Assembly (NCBI RefSeq): GCF_001483745.1
Contig: NZ_LQBL01000011.1
Location: 1-64,000 of the forward strand
DNA length: 64,000 nucleotides
DNA from: Serinicoccus chungangensis
GTDB lineage: Bacteria > Actinomycetota > Actinomycetes > Actinomycetales > Dermatophilaceae
Direction of reading: 5' to 3'
The notes beneath the pieces are model-generated. The model searched no databases. It was not told where the DNA came from and saw only the letters and a list, made by a program, of their open reading frames with translations. Made by a program: the position numbers and the translations under genes. Shown here piece after piece: positions 16,947 through 25,511 of this stretch. Position 1 is the stretch's first letter. Each line of letters opens with the position of its first letter.

Positions 16947-18629
16947 ATGACCACTGCCACGCAGGAACGCCGGAGCATCGGCGACCGGCTCCTCACCACC
17001 ATCGAGCGGTGGGGCAACAAGCTCCCCGAGCCGTTCACGCTCTTCCTCGTCCTGCTGCTCATCACGGGGGTCGTCTCGACCGCGATGGCGCTCGCGGACG
17101 TCGCGGTGACCGTGCCCGGCACCGAGGACGGCCCGATCGAGATCCGGGGGCTGTTCACCGGTGAGGGGTTGGCCTGGTTCACCAGCAACCTCGGCCCGAA
17201 CTTCATCGGCTTCCCGCCGCTGCAGACGGTGCTCACCATCCTGCTGGCCGTGGGCGTGGCCGAGAAGACCGGGATGCTGGCGGCGGTCGTGCGCAAGTCC
17301 TTCGGCTCCGCGCCGCGGTGGATGCTGCCGTATGTCGTGGGCATCGTCGGCGTGACCGGCTCGGTCATGGCGGACTCGGCGTTCATCATCATCCCGCCGC
17401 TGGCCGCGCTGGTCTTCAAGGCGGCGGGGCGGCACCCGGTGGCCGGGCTGCTCGGGGGCTTCGCGGCGGTGGGCGCCGGCTACTCGACCGCGCTGGTCCC
17501 CACCTCGCTGGACGCGCTCTTCGCCGGCATCACGACCGGGGTGATGGAGTCGCTGCCGGGCATCGAGACCACCCCGGTCAACCCCGTCTCCAACTACTAC
17601 TTCAACGTCGTCGCGGCGCTGCTGCTGGGCCTGGTCTGCGGCTTCATCATCGACCGGATCCTCGAGCCGCGGATGGTCACGCAGGACGTGCCGACCGCGC
17701 AGGTCGACGCCGGTGAGGAGGCGGCGGAGCGGGGCGGGGCCGGCACCGCGGAGGTGACCGGGGACGAGACCGGACGGGGTCGCGACGCCCGTGGCGACCA
17801 GGCGGTCGACGTCGAGGCACCGAACGACGCCGACACCTCGGGCGACACCGTCGACCCCGAGCTGTCGGCGGTCGAGACGCGGGCCCTGTGGTGGTCCCTG
17901 GCCGCGGCGGGGCTGCTCACCGTGGTCGTGCTGGCGGCCCTGTTGGTGCCGGGCTCGCCGTGGCGCAACGAGGAGGGCGGCTTCCTGCCGAGCTCCCCGC
18001 TGCTGGACTCGATCGTCTTCCTGGTCTTCGCCTACTTCATGACCATGGGGGTGGTCTACGGCCGCGTGGTCGGCACGGTGTCGGGCATGAGCGACATCGT
18101 GCGCATGATGAGCTCGGCGGTGAAGGACATGATGAGCTTCCTCATCCTGGCCTTCGTGCTGGGGCAGTTCATCGCGCTCTTCAACTGGACCGGGATCGGG
18201 GCCTGGATCGCGGTCAACGGGGCGGCCGGGCTCGAGGCCAGCGGTCTCACCGGCTTCCCGGCCGTGCTGGGCTTCATCCTGCTGGCCTCCTGCCTCAACC
18301 TCTTCATCGTCTCCGGGTCCTCGATGTGGACGATCATGGCGGCGGTCTTCGTGCCGATGTTCGCCCTCATCGGGCTGGAGCCGGCCTTCACCCAGGCGGC
18401 CTTCCGGGTCGGCGACTCGGCGACGCAGGTCATCACGCCGCTGAACCCCTACATGATCGTCATCCTCGGGCTGCTGCGCCGTTACGAGCCGGACGCCGGC
18501 CTGGGCACCGTCATCGCCCGGCTCATCGTCTTCGTCGTGCCGTTCTGGGTGTCGTGGGCCACGCTCGTCGGCATCTGGTACTTCTTCGACCTGCCGCTCG
18601 GGCCGGGCAACGGGATCTTCCTGCGCTGA
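16947..18629 (+). CDS. abgT: AbgT family transporter
   Basis: A 560-residue polytopic transporter. The N-terminal block IERWGNKLPEPFTLFLVLLLI, GFPPLQTVLTILLAVGVAEKTGML and TGSVMADSAFIIIPPLAALVF, and the late GSSMWTIMAAVFVPM ... ATQVITPLNPYMIVIL, are hallmark AbgT segments. The family imports p-aminobenzoyl-glutamate in E. coli and exports sulfonamides in others. A long acidic cytoplasmic loop (about residues 250-305) interrupts the two halves and is longer than I expect for the family. Coupling with the upstream M20 hydrolase favours p-aminobenzoyl-glutamate or dipeptide uptake. The ATG follows CGGAGGGACGCC. Confidence 0.9.
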   Translation: MTTATQERRSIGDRLLTTIERWGNKLPEPFTLFLVLLLITGVVSTAMALADVAVTVPGTEDGPIEIRGLFTGEGLAWFTSNLGPNFIGFPPLQTVLTILLAVGVAEKTGMLAAVVRKSFGSAPRWMLPYVVGIVGVTGSVMADSAFIIIPPLAALVFKAAGRHPVAGLLGGFAAVGAGYSTALVPTSLDALFAGITTGVMESLPGIETTPVNPVSNYYFNVVAALLLGLVCGFIIDRILEPRMVTQDVPTAQVDAGEEAAERGGAGTAEVTGDETGRGRDARGDQAVDVEAPNDADTSGDTVDPELSAVETRALWWSLAAAGLLTVVVLAALLVPGSPWRNEEGGFLPSSPLLDSIVFLVFAYFMTMGVVYGRVVGTVSGMSDIVRMMSSAVKDMMSFLILAFVLGQFIALFNWTGIGAWIAVNGAAGLEASGLTGFPAVLGFILLASCLNLFIVSGSSMWTIMAAVFVPMFALIGLEPAFTQAAFRVGDSATQVITPLNPYMIVILGLLRRYEPDAGLGTVIARLIVFVVPFWVSWATLVGIWYFFDLPLGPGNGIFLR

Positions 18630-18654
18630 GCCGGGGACCGTCGGAGGTGCCGCC

Positions 18655-18660
18655 TAGGCT
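18655..18660 (+). promoter_or_regulatory. -10 box for leaderless gene 18667
   Basis: TAGGCT ends 6 nt before the ATG at 18667. Confidence 0.5.
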
Positions 18661-18666
18661 GGCCGC

Positions 18667-19122
18667 ATGAGCGTGCACCACCTCGCCCGCGTCGTCGCCA
18701 GGGTGCTGCTCGGTGTCTTCCTCGTCTTCTCCGGCACCGGCCACCTGACCTTCGCCCGCGCCGACTTCCAGGCCCAGGTGCCGGCGTGGGTGCCGCTCGA
18801 CGCCGACCTCGTCGTCCTGCTCTCGGGGGTGGTCGAGGTGCTGCTGGGTCTGGCCCTGGTCCTCCTGCCGCGCTGGCGGGTGCCGGTCGGGTGGCTGACG
18901 GCCGCGTTCTTCGTGGCGATCTTCCCCGGCAACGTCGCGCAGTACCTCCAGGGCCGGGACGCGTTCGGCCTGGACTCCGACGCCGCGCGTCTGGCACGCC
19001 TGTTCTTCCAGCCGCTCCTCGTGCTCTGGGCGCTGTGGTCCACGGCGGCGTGGCGTGACCGGCACCGGCTCCGGCGGCGTCGAGCGGGTGCCGGGTCGGC
19101 CCGCGAGGGGGAGCCTGGGTAG
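18667..19122 (+). CDS. DoxX family membrane protein
   Basis: A 151-residue four-helix membrane protein. VLLGVFLVFSGTGHLTFARADFQAQVP, LSGVVEVLLGLALVLLPRWR and AAFFVAIFPGNVAQYLQGRDAF are typical of the DoxX/MauE-like family, where the GxxHF-like element and the FPxN segment are conserved. The function is poorly defined (redox or thiol-related in some bacteria). The C-terminal 25 residues are Arg-rich and probably cytoplasmic. It is predicted leaderless. Convergent with the 19151-19498 gene. Confidence 0.8.
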   Translation: MSVHHLARVVARVLLGVFLVFSGTGHLTFARADFQAQVPAWVPLDADLVVLLSGVVEVLLGLALVLLPRWRVPVGWLTAAFFVAIFPGNVAQYLQGRDAFGLDSDAARLARLFFQPLLVLWALWSTAAWRDRHRLRRRRAGAGSAREGEPG

Positions 19123-19150
19123 CGCGGGCCGGGTCGGCCCGCCTGGGGGG

Positions 19151-19498
19151 TCAGCGCCGGTCGATGAGCAGGGCTGCCGCGTTGAGGGCGGCCCAGGTCA
19201 GCGGGACGCCGGCGAGCTTGGCCCGCTCGGACTCCGGCCCGGTGGTGCCGAGGACGGCGGCGTCCCCCAGGTCACCGGTGATGCGCAGCAGCCCGGCGAC
19301 CGGCGCCAGGCCGGGCACGAAGGCGAGCGCGCTGGTGCTGAGGTCGCGCACGGCATAGGTCCACGCGAGCCGGTCGGTGGCCCGCGCCGCAGCGCCCGTC
19401 TCGTCGAGCGCGGAGGACAGGTGAGAGGGGCGGACGGCGGCGAAGACGGCATACCCGGCGGTCAGCGCGGCCATCGTCTTGGTCAGGGGGTAGCTCAT
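19151..19498 (-). CDS. Small membrane protein (DUF4267-like)
   Basis: A 115-residue protein with about four short hydrophobic segments: TKTMAALTAGYAVFAAVRP, TYAVRDLSTSALAFVPG, LAPVAGLLRITGDLGDAAVLG and VPLTWAALNAAALLIDR. The RDL and GDLGDA elements resemble DUF4267, but I am not certain. A -10 box (TATCGT, minus strand) lies 6 nt upstream of the ATG, so the mRNA should be leaderless and the start is well supported. It is followed downstream by the convergent DoxX gene. Confidence 0.65.
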   Translation of the reverse strand: MSYPLTKTMAALTAGYAVFAAVRPSHLSSALDETGAAARATDRLAWTYAVRDLSTSALAFVPGLAPVAGLLRITGDLGDAAVLGTTGPESERAKLAGVPLTWAALNAAALLIDRR

Positions 19499-19504
19499 CC
19501 CCCG

Positions 19505-19510
19505 ACGATA
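19505..19510 (-). promoter_or_regulatory. -10 box for leaderless gene 19498
   Basis: TATCGT on the minus strand, 6 nt upstream of the ATG. Confidence 0.5.
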
Positions 19511-19553
19511 GGTGCCCGCCTCACGGGTCGCGCGGCAGGCGGACGGGTGGGGC

Positions 19554-20342
19554 TCAGCGCGGGGGCATCCGCAGCGCACCGTCGAGGCGGATGACCTCGC
19601 CGTTGAGCATGGGGTTCTCCACGATGTGGGCGACGAGCGAGGCGTACTCCTCCGGCCGGCCCAACCGGGAGGGGTGGGGCACCAGCGCCTCGAGGGAGTC
19701 CTTCACGTCGTCGCCCAGGCCAGCCATCATCGGCGTCTCGAAGACACCGGGCGCGATCGTCATGACGCGGATGCCCTTGTCGGCGAGGTCGCGGGCTGCG
19801 GTGAGGGTCAGACCGACGACACCGGCCTTGGAGCTGGCGTAGGCCGCCTGCCCGATCTGGCCGTCGAAGGCCGCGACGCTGGCGGTCATGACGACGACGC
19901 CGCGGTCCCCGTGCTCGGCGAGGTCGGGCTCGTTGCCCGCCATGGCCTCGGCCGCGAGGCGGAGGACGTTGAAGGTGCCGATGAGGTTGATCTCGACGAC
20001 GGTGCGGTATGCCTCGAGGTCGAGCACCCCGCGCCGCGAGAGGATCCGGCCGGGCGTGGCGACACCGGCGCAGTTGACGACGACCCGCAGCTCCCCGAGG
20101 TCGACCGCCGCCCGCACGGCGGCGGCGACCTGCTCGGCGTCCCGCACGTCGGCGGCGGCGAAGGCCACCCGGCCCTCGCCGTGCTCGGCGGAGAGCTCGT
20201 CGGCGAGCTCCTCGCCGCGCCCCCCGGGCAGGTCGACCAGCAGGACCCGCCCGCCGGCCTCGAGGAGGCGTCGGGCGCTCTGCTCGCCCAGCCCGCTGGC
20301 GGCGCCGGTGACGAGGGCGACGGTGCGCTCGGTGATCTGCAT
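19554..20342 (-). CDS. SDR family 3-hydroxyacyl-CoA dehydrogenase-like (HSD17B10 type)
   Basis: A 262-residue short-chain dehydrogenase with TGAASGLG at 12-19, NCAG at 90-93, Ser155, Tyr168 and Lys172. The long insert between NAG and the active site ([34 protein letters not shown]) and the ending [37 protein letters not shown] are characteristic of type II 3-hydroxyacyl-CoA dehydrogenases, which act in isoleucine and fatty-acid beta-oxidation. It lies 17 bp downstream of an acyl-CoA dehydrogenase in the same direction, so the pair would perform the first and third steps of one beta-oxidation cycle. Confidence 0.88.
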   Translation of the reverse strand: MQITERTVALVTGAASGLGEQSARRLLEAGGRVLLVDLPGGRGEELADELSAEHGEGRVAFAAADVRDAEQVAAAVRAAVDLGELRVVVNCAGVATPGRILSRRGVLDLEAYRTVVEINLIGTFNVLRLAAEAMAGNEPDLAEHGDRGVVVMTASVAAFDGQIGQAAYASSKAGVVGLTLTAARDLADKGIRVMTIAPGVFETPMMAGLGDDVKDSLEALVPHPSRLGRPEEYASLVAHIVENPMLNGEVIRLDGALRMPPR

Positions 20343-20359
20343 GGTGGGTCCTCTCGGGG

Positions 20360-21514
20360 TCAGGAGTGCGCGGCCAGCAGGTGACGGGAGATCACCAGGC
20401 GCTGGATCTGGTTGGTGCCCTCGAAGATCTGGGTCACCTTGGCCTCGCGCATGAGGCGCTCGGCCGGGAAGTCGGTGGTGTAGCCGTAGCCGCCGAGCAC
20501 CTGGACCGCGTCGGTGGTGACCCGCATGGCGGCGTCGGTGGCGACCAGCTTGGCGGTCGAGGCCTCCTGGCCGTGCGGCAGCCCGGCGTCCTTGAGACGT
20601 GCCGCGTGCAGGTAGGTCGCCCGCGCCGACCCGACCGCCGCCGCCATGTCGGCCAGCAGGAAGGCCAGCCCCTGGTTGCTCGCGACGGGCCGGCCGAACT
20701 GCTCCCGCTCGGCGGCGTAGGCGGTCGCGACCTCGAGCGCGCGCTGCGCCAGGCCCACGGCGCAGGCGGCGATCCCGAGGCGGCCCGCGTCGAGCGCGGC
20801 GAGCGCGATCGGCATACCCTCGCCCTCCGCGCCGACGCGGTGGTGGGCCGGGAGGCGGACCCCGTCGAAGACCACCTCGCGGACCGTGTCGCAGTGCAGC
20901 CCCATCTTGCGTTCCGGCTCGCCCAGGACCAGCCCGTCGGCGTCGGCCGGGACGTGGAAGCAGGACAGCCCACGGCCGCCGTCGTCGGAGGTGCGGGCGA
21001 AGAGGGTGTAGTAGTCGGCGTGCCCGGCGTGGCTGATCCACGCCTTGGTGCCGGTGATGACGTAGTCCTCACCCTCGCGCACCGCCCGGGTGCGGATCGA
21101 GGCGACGTCGGAGCCGGCCTGCGGCTCGGACAGGCAGTAGGCGCCGAGCTGGTCGCCGGAGAGCATGCCGTGCAGCCACTCCTCCTGCTGCTGGGCGGTG
21201 CCGAAGGTCGCCAGGGGAGAGGCGGTGAGCGAGTGCACGGAGACGCCGACCGCGACCGACATCCACCCGCGGGCGATCTCCTCGACCGCCTGGAGGTAGA
21301 CCTCGTAGGGCTGCGCGCCGCCCCCGAAGCCCTCCGGGAACGGCAGGGACAGCAGCCCGGCCTGGCCGAGCATGGTGAAGACCTCGCGGGGGAAGCGGGC
21401 GGCCGCCTCGGCCTCGTCGACCTGCGGGAGCAGCTGCTCGTCGGCGATCTCGCGGACCAGGGCCAGGAGGTCGCCGGCCTCCTCGGTGGGGAGCACGCGC
21501 GTCACTGGCACCAT
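20360..21514 (-). CDS. Acyl-CoA dehydrogenase
   Basis: A 384-residue FAD enzyme that introduces the alpha-beta double bond into an acyl-CoA. Signature segments are [15 protein letters not shown] (near 130), [29 protein letters not shown] and the C-terminal [22 protein letters not shown] followed by [10 protein letters not shown], which carries the catalytic glutamate of short-chain/branched-chain members. It precedes an SDR of the 3-hydroxyacyl-CoA type in the same operon, which favours short branched acyl-CoA substrates. The ATG at 21514 sits 7 nt after a TATCGT -10 box on the minus strand. Confidence 0.93.
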   Translation of the reverse strand: MVPVTRVLPTEEAGDLLALVREIADEQLLPQVDEAEAAARFPREVFTMLGQAGLLSLPFPEGFGGGAQPYEVYLQAVEEIARGWMSVAVGVSVHSLTASPLATFGTAQQQEEWLHGMLSGDQLGAYCLSEPQAGSDVASIRTRAVREGEDYVITGTKAWISHAGHADYYTLFARTSDDGGRGLSCFHVPADADGLVLGEPERKMGLHCDTVREVVFDGVRLPAHHRVGAEGEGMPIALAALDAGRLGIAACAVGLAQRALEVATAYAAEREQFGRPVASNQGLAFLLADMAAAVGSARATYLHAARLKDAGLPHGQEASTAKLVATDAAMRVTTDAVQVLGGYGYTTDFPAERLMREAKVTQIFEGTNQIQRLVISRHLLAAHS

Positions 21515-21521
21515 GCGCAGG

Positions 21522-21527
21522 ACGATA
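21522..21527 (-). promoter_or_regulatory. -10 box for leaderless acyl-CoA dehydrogenase gene
   Basis: TATCGT on the minus strand, 7 nt upstream of the ATG at 21514. Confidence 0.5.
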
Positions 21528-21596
21528 GTTCCGGACGTCGCGTCACCTGCTAACCGGACCGGGCTGAGTGTTCGCGGCCACGGTTCTCGTGCCCGC

Positions 21597-21680
21597 CACG
21601 CGTCCGGTGGGTGCTGACCACGCGTCCGGTGAGTGCTGAGCACGCGTCCGGTGGGTGCTGAGCACGCGTCCGGTGGGAGG
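21597..21680. repeat. 22-bp tandem repeat family A, 4 copies
   Basis: The core CACGCGTCCGGTG starts at 21597, 21619, 21641 and 21663, exactly 22 bp apart. The spacer reads GGTGCTGAC or a close variant. The array lies between the acyl-CoA dehydrogenase start and the modC stop. The same unit and the same 22-bp phase recur at 27.6 and 52.8-53.0 kb. Confidence 0.95.
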
Positions 21681-21682
21681 GG

Positions 21683-22768
21683 TCAGGCGGGGTAGGCGTG
21701 GATCTCGGTCGCTTTGACGGCGGCCCACAGCTCGCGCCCGCGCTGGACGTCGAGCGCCGCCACCGCCCCCAGGGTCACCTCGGCGACGAGGTCGACGTCG
21801 CCCGTGAGGTGGACCCGGGCGCGTTGGCCGGTGACGGTCACCGACTCGACCTGGAGCAACCACAGGTTGCGGGCGGAGGTCTGAGGCCGCTGCGAGAAGA
21901 GCGCGACCGCCGCGGGGTTGACGCTCGCCCAGACCTGCTCGCCGACCGAGGCGCCCTCCGGCGCCTCGGCGAGCACCAGGCGGCCCCCGGGTCGCCCGCC
22001 GTCGGACAGCAGCTCGACCGCCCACCCCTCCTGGTCCACCAGCGTGCCGGTGAGCAGGTTGAGGCCGACCAGCGAGGCGACGTAGGCCGTGCGCGGCCGG
22101 GCGACCACCTCGGCCGGCGTGCCGGTCTGGGTCACCCGACCCTCCTCGAGGAAGAGCAGCCGGTCGGCCAGCGTCAACGCGTCCAGCGGGTCGTGGGTGG
22201 TCATGAGGGTGACCCCCGGGTAGGCGCGCAGCCGGGTCGCGAGGTCGGCGCGGGTGCGGGACCGGGTCTGCGAGTCCAGCGCCGACAGGGGCTCGTCGAG
22301 AAGCAGCACGTCGGGGTCGGTGGCCAGGGCCCGGGCCAGGGCCACCCGCTGCGCCTGCCCGCTGGACACCTGCGCGGGCCGGCGCCGGAGCAGCTCGCCG
22401 AGCCCCACCCGGTCCAGCTCCTCCCGGGCACGGGCGCGGGCGGCGCGCCGCGGCATACCTCGCGAGCGCGGGCCGAAGGCGACGTTGTCGAGCAGGCTGA
22501 GGTGGCCGAAGAGCACCGGGTCGGCCAGCACCAGGCCGACGCTGCGTCGCGCCGGCGGGAGGTCGACCCCGTCGCCGGCCCAGGTGCGGCCCGCCACCTC
22601 GACCACGGCCCGCTCGGCGTGGAGCAGGCCGGCCAGCGCGAGCAGCAGGGTCGTCTTGCCCGAGCCGTTGGGCCCCAGCAGCGCGCTGACCCCGGCGGGG
22701 GCGTCCAGCCGGGCCTCCACGACGTGCTCGCCGCGGTGGACCCGCAGGTCGGCCGTCAGCCCGCTCAC
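21683..22768 (-). CDS. modC: Molybdate ABC transporter ATP-binding protein
   Basis: A 361-residue ATPase energising molybdate import. Walker A is GPNGSGKTT (near 34), the signature is VSSGQAQRVALARAL, Walker B is DVLLLDEPLSALD and the switch His is in MTTHDPLDAL. A C-terminal TOBE/Mop region (NLLTGTLVDQEGWAVELL through VHLTGDVDLVAEVTLG) is typical of ModC. The GTG start is the last part of a GTGA overlap with the modB stop, so translation is coupled. It is the last gene of a regulator-modA-modB-modC operon. Confidence 0.93.
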   Translation of the reverse strand: MSGLTADLRVHRGEHVVEARLDAPAGVSALLGPNGSGKTTLLLALAGLLHAERAVVEVAGRTWAGDGVDLPPARRSVGLVLADPVLFGHLSLLDNVAFGPRSRGMPRRAARARAREELDRVGLGELLRRRPAQVSSGQAQRVALARALATDPDVLLLDEPLSALDSQTRSRTRADLATRLRAYPGVTLMTTHDPLDALTLADRLLFLEEGRVTQTGTPAEVVARPRTAYVASLVGLNLLTGTLVDQEGWAVELLSDGGRPGGRLVLAEAPEGASVGEQVWASVNPAAVALFSQRPQTSARNLWLLQVESVTVTGQRARVHLTGDVDLVAEVTLGAVAALDVQRGRELWAAVKATEIHAYPA

Positions 22769-23565
22769 CGCAGCCACCTGCTGCGCAGGCCGCCGAGGAC
22801 GAGCACGCTCACCGCGAGCATGACCACCGAGAGCGCGAGGGCGGCGTCCGGGTCCTGCTCGAGCGCGGCGTACACCCCCAGGGGGGCGGTCTGGGTGCGC
22901 CCGGGGAAGCTGCCCGCGAAGGTGATCGTCGCACCGAACTCCCCGAGCGCCCGGGCCCAGGCGAGCGCGGACCCGGCGGCGATGCCCGGCAGGACCAGCG
23001 GCACGACGACGTGCACGAAGGTGCGCACCGGTCCCGCACCGAGCGTCGCCGCCACCTGGTCGACCCGGCGGTCCAGCCCGCGCATCGCCCCCTCGACGGA
23101 GACGACGTAGAACGGCAGCGCCACGAAGAGCTCGGCCATGACCACGGCGACGGTGGTGAACGGCACGGTGATGCCGAACCACGCCTCCAGCGGGCCGCCG
23201 ACCACGCCGCGCCGGCCCCAGGCCATGAGCAGCGCGACGCCCCCCACCACCGGCGGCAGGACCAGGGGGACGGTGATGACCGCCCGGGCCCACGCGGTGA
23301 GCGGGTGGTCCGACCGGGCCAGGAGCCACGCCAGCGGCGTGCCCAGCAGCCACACGAGCACCATGGTGGCGCTGGTCGTCACGGCGGAGAGCCGCAGCGA
23401 CTGCCCGACGACGGGGGAGGACAGGTGGGTGCCCAGCTGCGGCCAGTCGGTGCGGGCGAGCAGGGCGAGCAGCGGCACCACGACGAACGCGATCCCGATG
23501 AGGGCCGGGACCCGCAGCGACCACGAGCCGGTGGTCGGCCGCTCGCGGGTCGGGGCGGCCCTCAC
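22765..23565 (-). CDS. modB: Molybdate ABC transporter permease
   Basis: A 266-residue permease with about five or six TM helices. The EAA-type loop lies in LRRVDQVAATLGAG...FVHVVVPLVLPGIAAGSALAWARALGEFGAT, with the GEFGATITFAGSFPGRTQT segment that is very characteristic of ModB/CysT permeases. It forms the membrane channel for molybdate delivered by ModA and is driven by ModC. The GTG start overlaps the modA stop as GTGA, and its own TGA overlaps the modC GTG in the same way. Confidence 0.93.
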   Translation of the reverse strand: MRAAPTRERPTTGSWSLRVPALIGIAFVVVPLLALLARTDWPQLGTHLSSPVVGQSLRLSAVTTSATMVLVWLLGTPLAWLLARSDHPLTAWARAVITVPLVLPPVVGGVALLMAWGRRGVVGGPLEAWFGITVPFTTVAVVMAELFVALPFYVVSVEGAMRGLDRRVDQVAATLGAGPVRTFVHVVVPLVLPGIAAGSALAWARALGEFGATITFAGSFPGRTQTAPLGVYAALEQDPDAALALSVVMLAVSVLVLGGLRSRWLR

Positions 23566-24356
23566 TGCTCGGGGGCCGGTCCGAAGCCGGCCTCGACGAG
23601 GCGCGACTGCACGCCGTCGGACAGCAGGTGGTCCACGAAGGCCTGGGCCAGCTCGCGGTCGGAGACGGCCACGGCCGGGTAGCGGTTGACGACGTTGCGG
23701 TCCTCGGGGATCTCGACGCCGGCCACCCGGTCGCCGGCCGCCGCGACGTCGGTGCGGTAGACCAGACCGGCGTCGGCCTCGCCCAGCTCCACCTTGGTCA
23801 GGGTCGCCCGCACGTCGCTCTCGTAGGACGCGATCTGCGGCTCCAACCCCTCCTGCGCCAGCAGGCGCGCCGTCGCCTGGCCGCACGGCACCTGCTCGGC
23901 GCACACGACCAGGGTGAGGCCGTCGTCGGTGAGGTCGTCGAGGCTCGCGACCCCCGCGGGGTTGTCCGTCGGCACCGCGATCTCGAGCTGGTTGGTGGCG
24001 AAGAGGCTGACCGGGCCGCGACGACGTCCCTCCTCCAGCGGCTCGAGCGAGGACTCGCCGGCGAGGGCGACGACGTCGGCCGGGGCGCCCTCGTTGACCT
24101 GCTGTACGACGGTCGAGCTGGCGGCGAAGCTGGCGCGCACGGTCAGGCCCGGGTGGTCGACCTCGAAGCCGTCCACGACGGGCTCGAGCACGTCGGTGAG
24201 TGAGCTCGCGGCCAGCACGGTGAGGGTGAGGGCGTCCCGCGGCTCGTCGGCGTTGTCGGGCTGGGCAGCGTCGCGCGTGCAGGCGGCGAGCGTCAGGGAC
24301 GCGGCCGCCAGCAGCGCGAGGAGCCGGGCCGAGGCAGCGTGCCCCCCCCTGCTCAC
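23562..24356 (-). CDS. modA: Molybdate ABC transporter substrate-binding lipoprotein
   Basis: A 264-residue lipoprotein. The signal peptide ends with the lipobox LAAC and the mature protein is a type II periplasmic-binding fold. LTVLAASSLTDVLEPVVDGFE, VRASFAASSTVVQQVNEGAPADVVALAG and the Tyr/Val-rich ADAGLVYRTDVAAAGDRV segments are typical of ModA, including the Ser residues that bind the oxyanion. It captures molybdate or tungstate outside the membrane. It begins with a GTG that overlaps the regulator stop codon (GTGA). Full length for the family. Confidence 0.92.
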   Translation of the reverse strand: MSRGGHAASARLLALLAAASLTLAACTRDAAQPDNADEPRDALTLTVLAASSLTDVLEPVVDGFEVDHPGLTVRASFAASSTVVQQVNEGAPADVVALAGESSLEPLEEGRRRGPVSLFATNQLEIAVPTDNPAGVASLDDLTDDGLTLVVCAEQVPCGQATARLLAQEGLEPQIASYESDVRATLTKVELGEADAGLVYRTDVAAAGDRVAGVEIPEDRNVVNRYPAVAVSDRELAQAFVDHLLSDGVQSRLVEAGFGPAPEQ

Positions 24357-24748
24357 GCGGGCACCCCGACCCCGACGTTGGTCGCCTTGACGGTGGCGAT
24401 CGCCACCGAGCCGACCTCCAGCCCCATCTCCTCGACCGCCTCGGTCGACAGCAGGGAGACCAGCCGGAACGGCCCGGCCTGGATGTCGACCTGCGACATC
24501 ACCGGGTCGCTGACGATGCGGGTGACGATGCCGCGCAGCTGGTTGCGGGCGGAGGAGGCGCCGACGGCCCCGACGTCGGCCGGGTGCGCCTGCTGCTGGG
24601 CCAGCGCGGCGAGGTCGGCGCCCTCGACGACCGTGCGGCCGGCGGCGTCCCGGGTGCTGGCGAGGCGTCCGGCGTCGATGGCGCGACGGACGGTGTCGGG
24701 GGAGACGCCGAGGAGGGAGGCCGCTTCGGACACTCGCATCTGCGTCAT
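24353..24748 (-). CDS. Molybdenum-responsive regulator: excisionase-type HTH fused to Mop/TOBE domain
   Basis: A 131-residue protein. Residues 4-30 (MRVSEAASLLGVSPDTVRRAIDAGRL) form a MerR/excisionase-like helix-turn-helix, and residues 70-130 form a Mop domain (RNQLRGIVTRIVSDPVMSQVDIQAGPF ... VGSVAIATVKATNVGVG) that binds molybdate. It should sense molybdate and control the operon it heads. Two copies of a 13-bp sequence, one overlapping the start codon, lie at its promoter. The ATG at 24748 sits 7 nt after a TATCCT -10 box, implying a leaderless mRNA; an ATG 18 bases upstream is less likely because it lies within the promoter. Its stop overlaps the modA GTG. Confidence 0.88.
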   Translation of the reverse strand: MTQMRVSEAASLLGVSPDTVRRAIDAGRLASTRDAAGRTVVEGADLAALAQQQAHPADVGAVGASSARNQLRGIVTRIVSDPVMSQVDIQAGPFRLVSLLSTEAVEEMGLEVGSVAIATVKATNVGVGVPA

Positions 24749-24778
24749 GATGCTGAGGATAGTCACGCATCTGCGTCA
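24735..24778 (-). promoter_or_regulatory. Promoter and paired 13-bp direct repeats of the mod operon (probable operator)
   Basis: CGCATCTGCGTCA occurs at 24735-24747 and again at 24766-24778, identical and spaced 31 bp, about three helical turns. Between them lies the minus-strand -10 box TATCCT (24756-24761). One copy overlaps the regulator start codon. This is the arrangement expected for autoregulation by the HTH-Mop protein. Confidence 0.6.
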
Positions 24779-24823
24779 CTGCCAGGGGGTATGCCCGGGA
24801 GGCGGGCGGTTCTGCGCCCTCCC

Positions 24824-25501
24824 TCAGCCCGTGCCGAGCAACGTCTCGAGCCCGCTGCGCAGCACGGTCACGTCGGTGTCGACGGCGAGGAGGTCCAAGC
24901 CCGGGGGCAGGAGACGGTCGAGCTCGCGGTCACCGGAGAAGGCCCCCGCGAGCAGCCCCGCCCCGGTGCACACCTCCCGCACCCGCCGGATGGCGGCGAC
25001 GACCTGCTCGTCGGTCACGCCGGGGCGGGCCAGGGAGAGCGACAGGTCGTATGGCCCGACGAAGAGACCGTCCACGCCGGGCAGCGCGGCGATGCGCTCG
25101 ACGTCCTCCAGCGCCCCGGCCGTCTCGACCATGGGCAGCAGCAGCGGTCGCTCGGGTGCGCCGGTGAGGACCGCCCGGGTGAGTCCGGTGCTGCGCACCC
25201 CCTCGGGCGGGAAACGGACGGCCTGCACGAGCGCGGCCGCCCCCTCCGCCGAGGTCACCCCGGGCACGACGACCCCGGCCACGCCGGTGTCCAGCACCTG
25301 CGCCAGGTGCGCGGCGTCCGCCGAGGCGGCGCGCGCCAGCACCGGCACCGGGGCGGCGCGCAGCAGCCCGGGCAGGTCAGAGACGGCATACCTGCCGTGC
25401 TGGAGGTCGACGCCGAGCCAGCCGAGGCCGCGCTCGGGCAGCACCTCAAGCTGGTCGGGGGCCAGGACGGTCAGCCAGAGGCCGTAGGGGGTCTCGAACA
25501 T
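24824..25501 (-). CDS. HpcH/HpaI aldolase/citrate lyase family protein
   Basis: A 225-residue TIM-barrel class II aldolase. GWLGVDLQHGRY, VPVLARAASADAAHLAQVLDTGVAGVVVPGV, LLPMVETAGALEDVERIAALPGVDGLFVGPYDLSLSLA follow the family order, with the metal-binding Glu in METAGAL and Asp in GPYDLS. The family cleaves 4-hydroxy-2-oxo acids into pyruvate and an aldehyde. It is slightly shorter than the usual 250 residues. It follows the SGNH hydrolase gene by 10 bp, with GAGAGG before the ATG, and is the last gene of the ung-led cluster. Confidence 0.88.
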   Translation of the reverse strand: MFETPYGLWLTVLAPDQLEVLPERGLGWLGVDLQHGRYAVSDLPGLLRAAPVPVLARAASADAAHLAQVLDTGVAGVVVPGVTSAEGAAALVQAVRFPPEGVRSTGLTRAVLTGAPERPLLLPMVETAGALEDVERIAALPGVDGLFVGPYDLSLSLARPGVTDEQVVAAIRRVREVCTGAGLLAGAFSGDRELDRLLPPGLDLLAVDTDVTVLRSGLETLLGTG

Positions 25502-25511
25502 GGGCGGCCTC

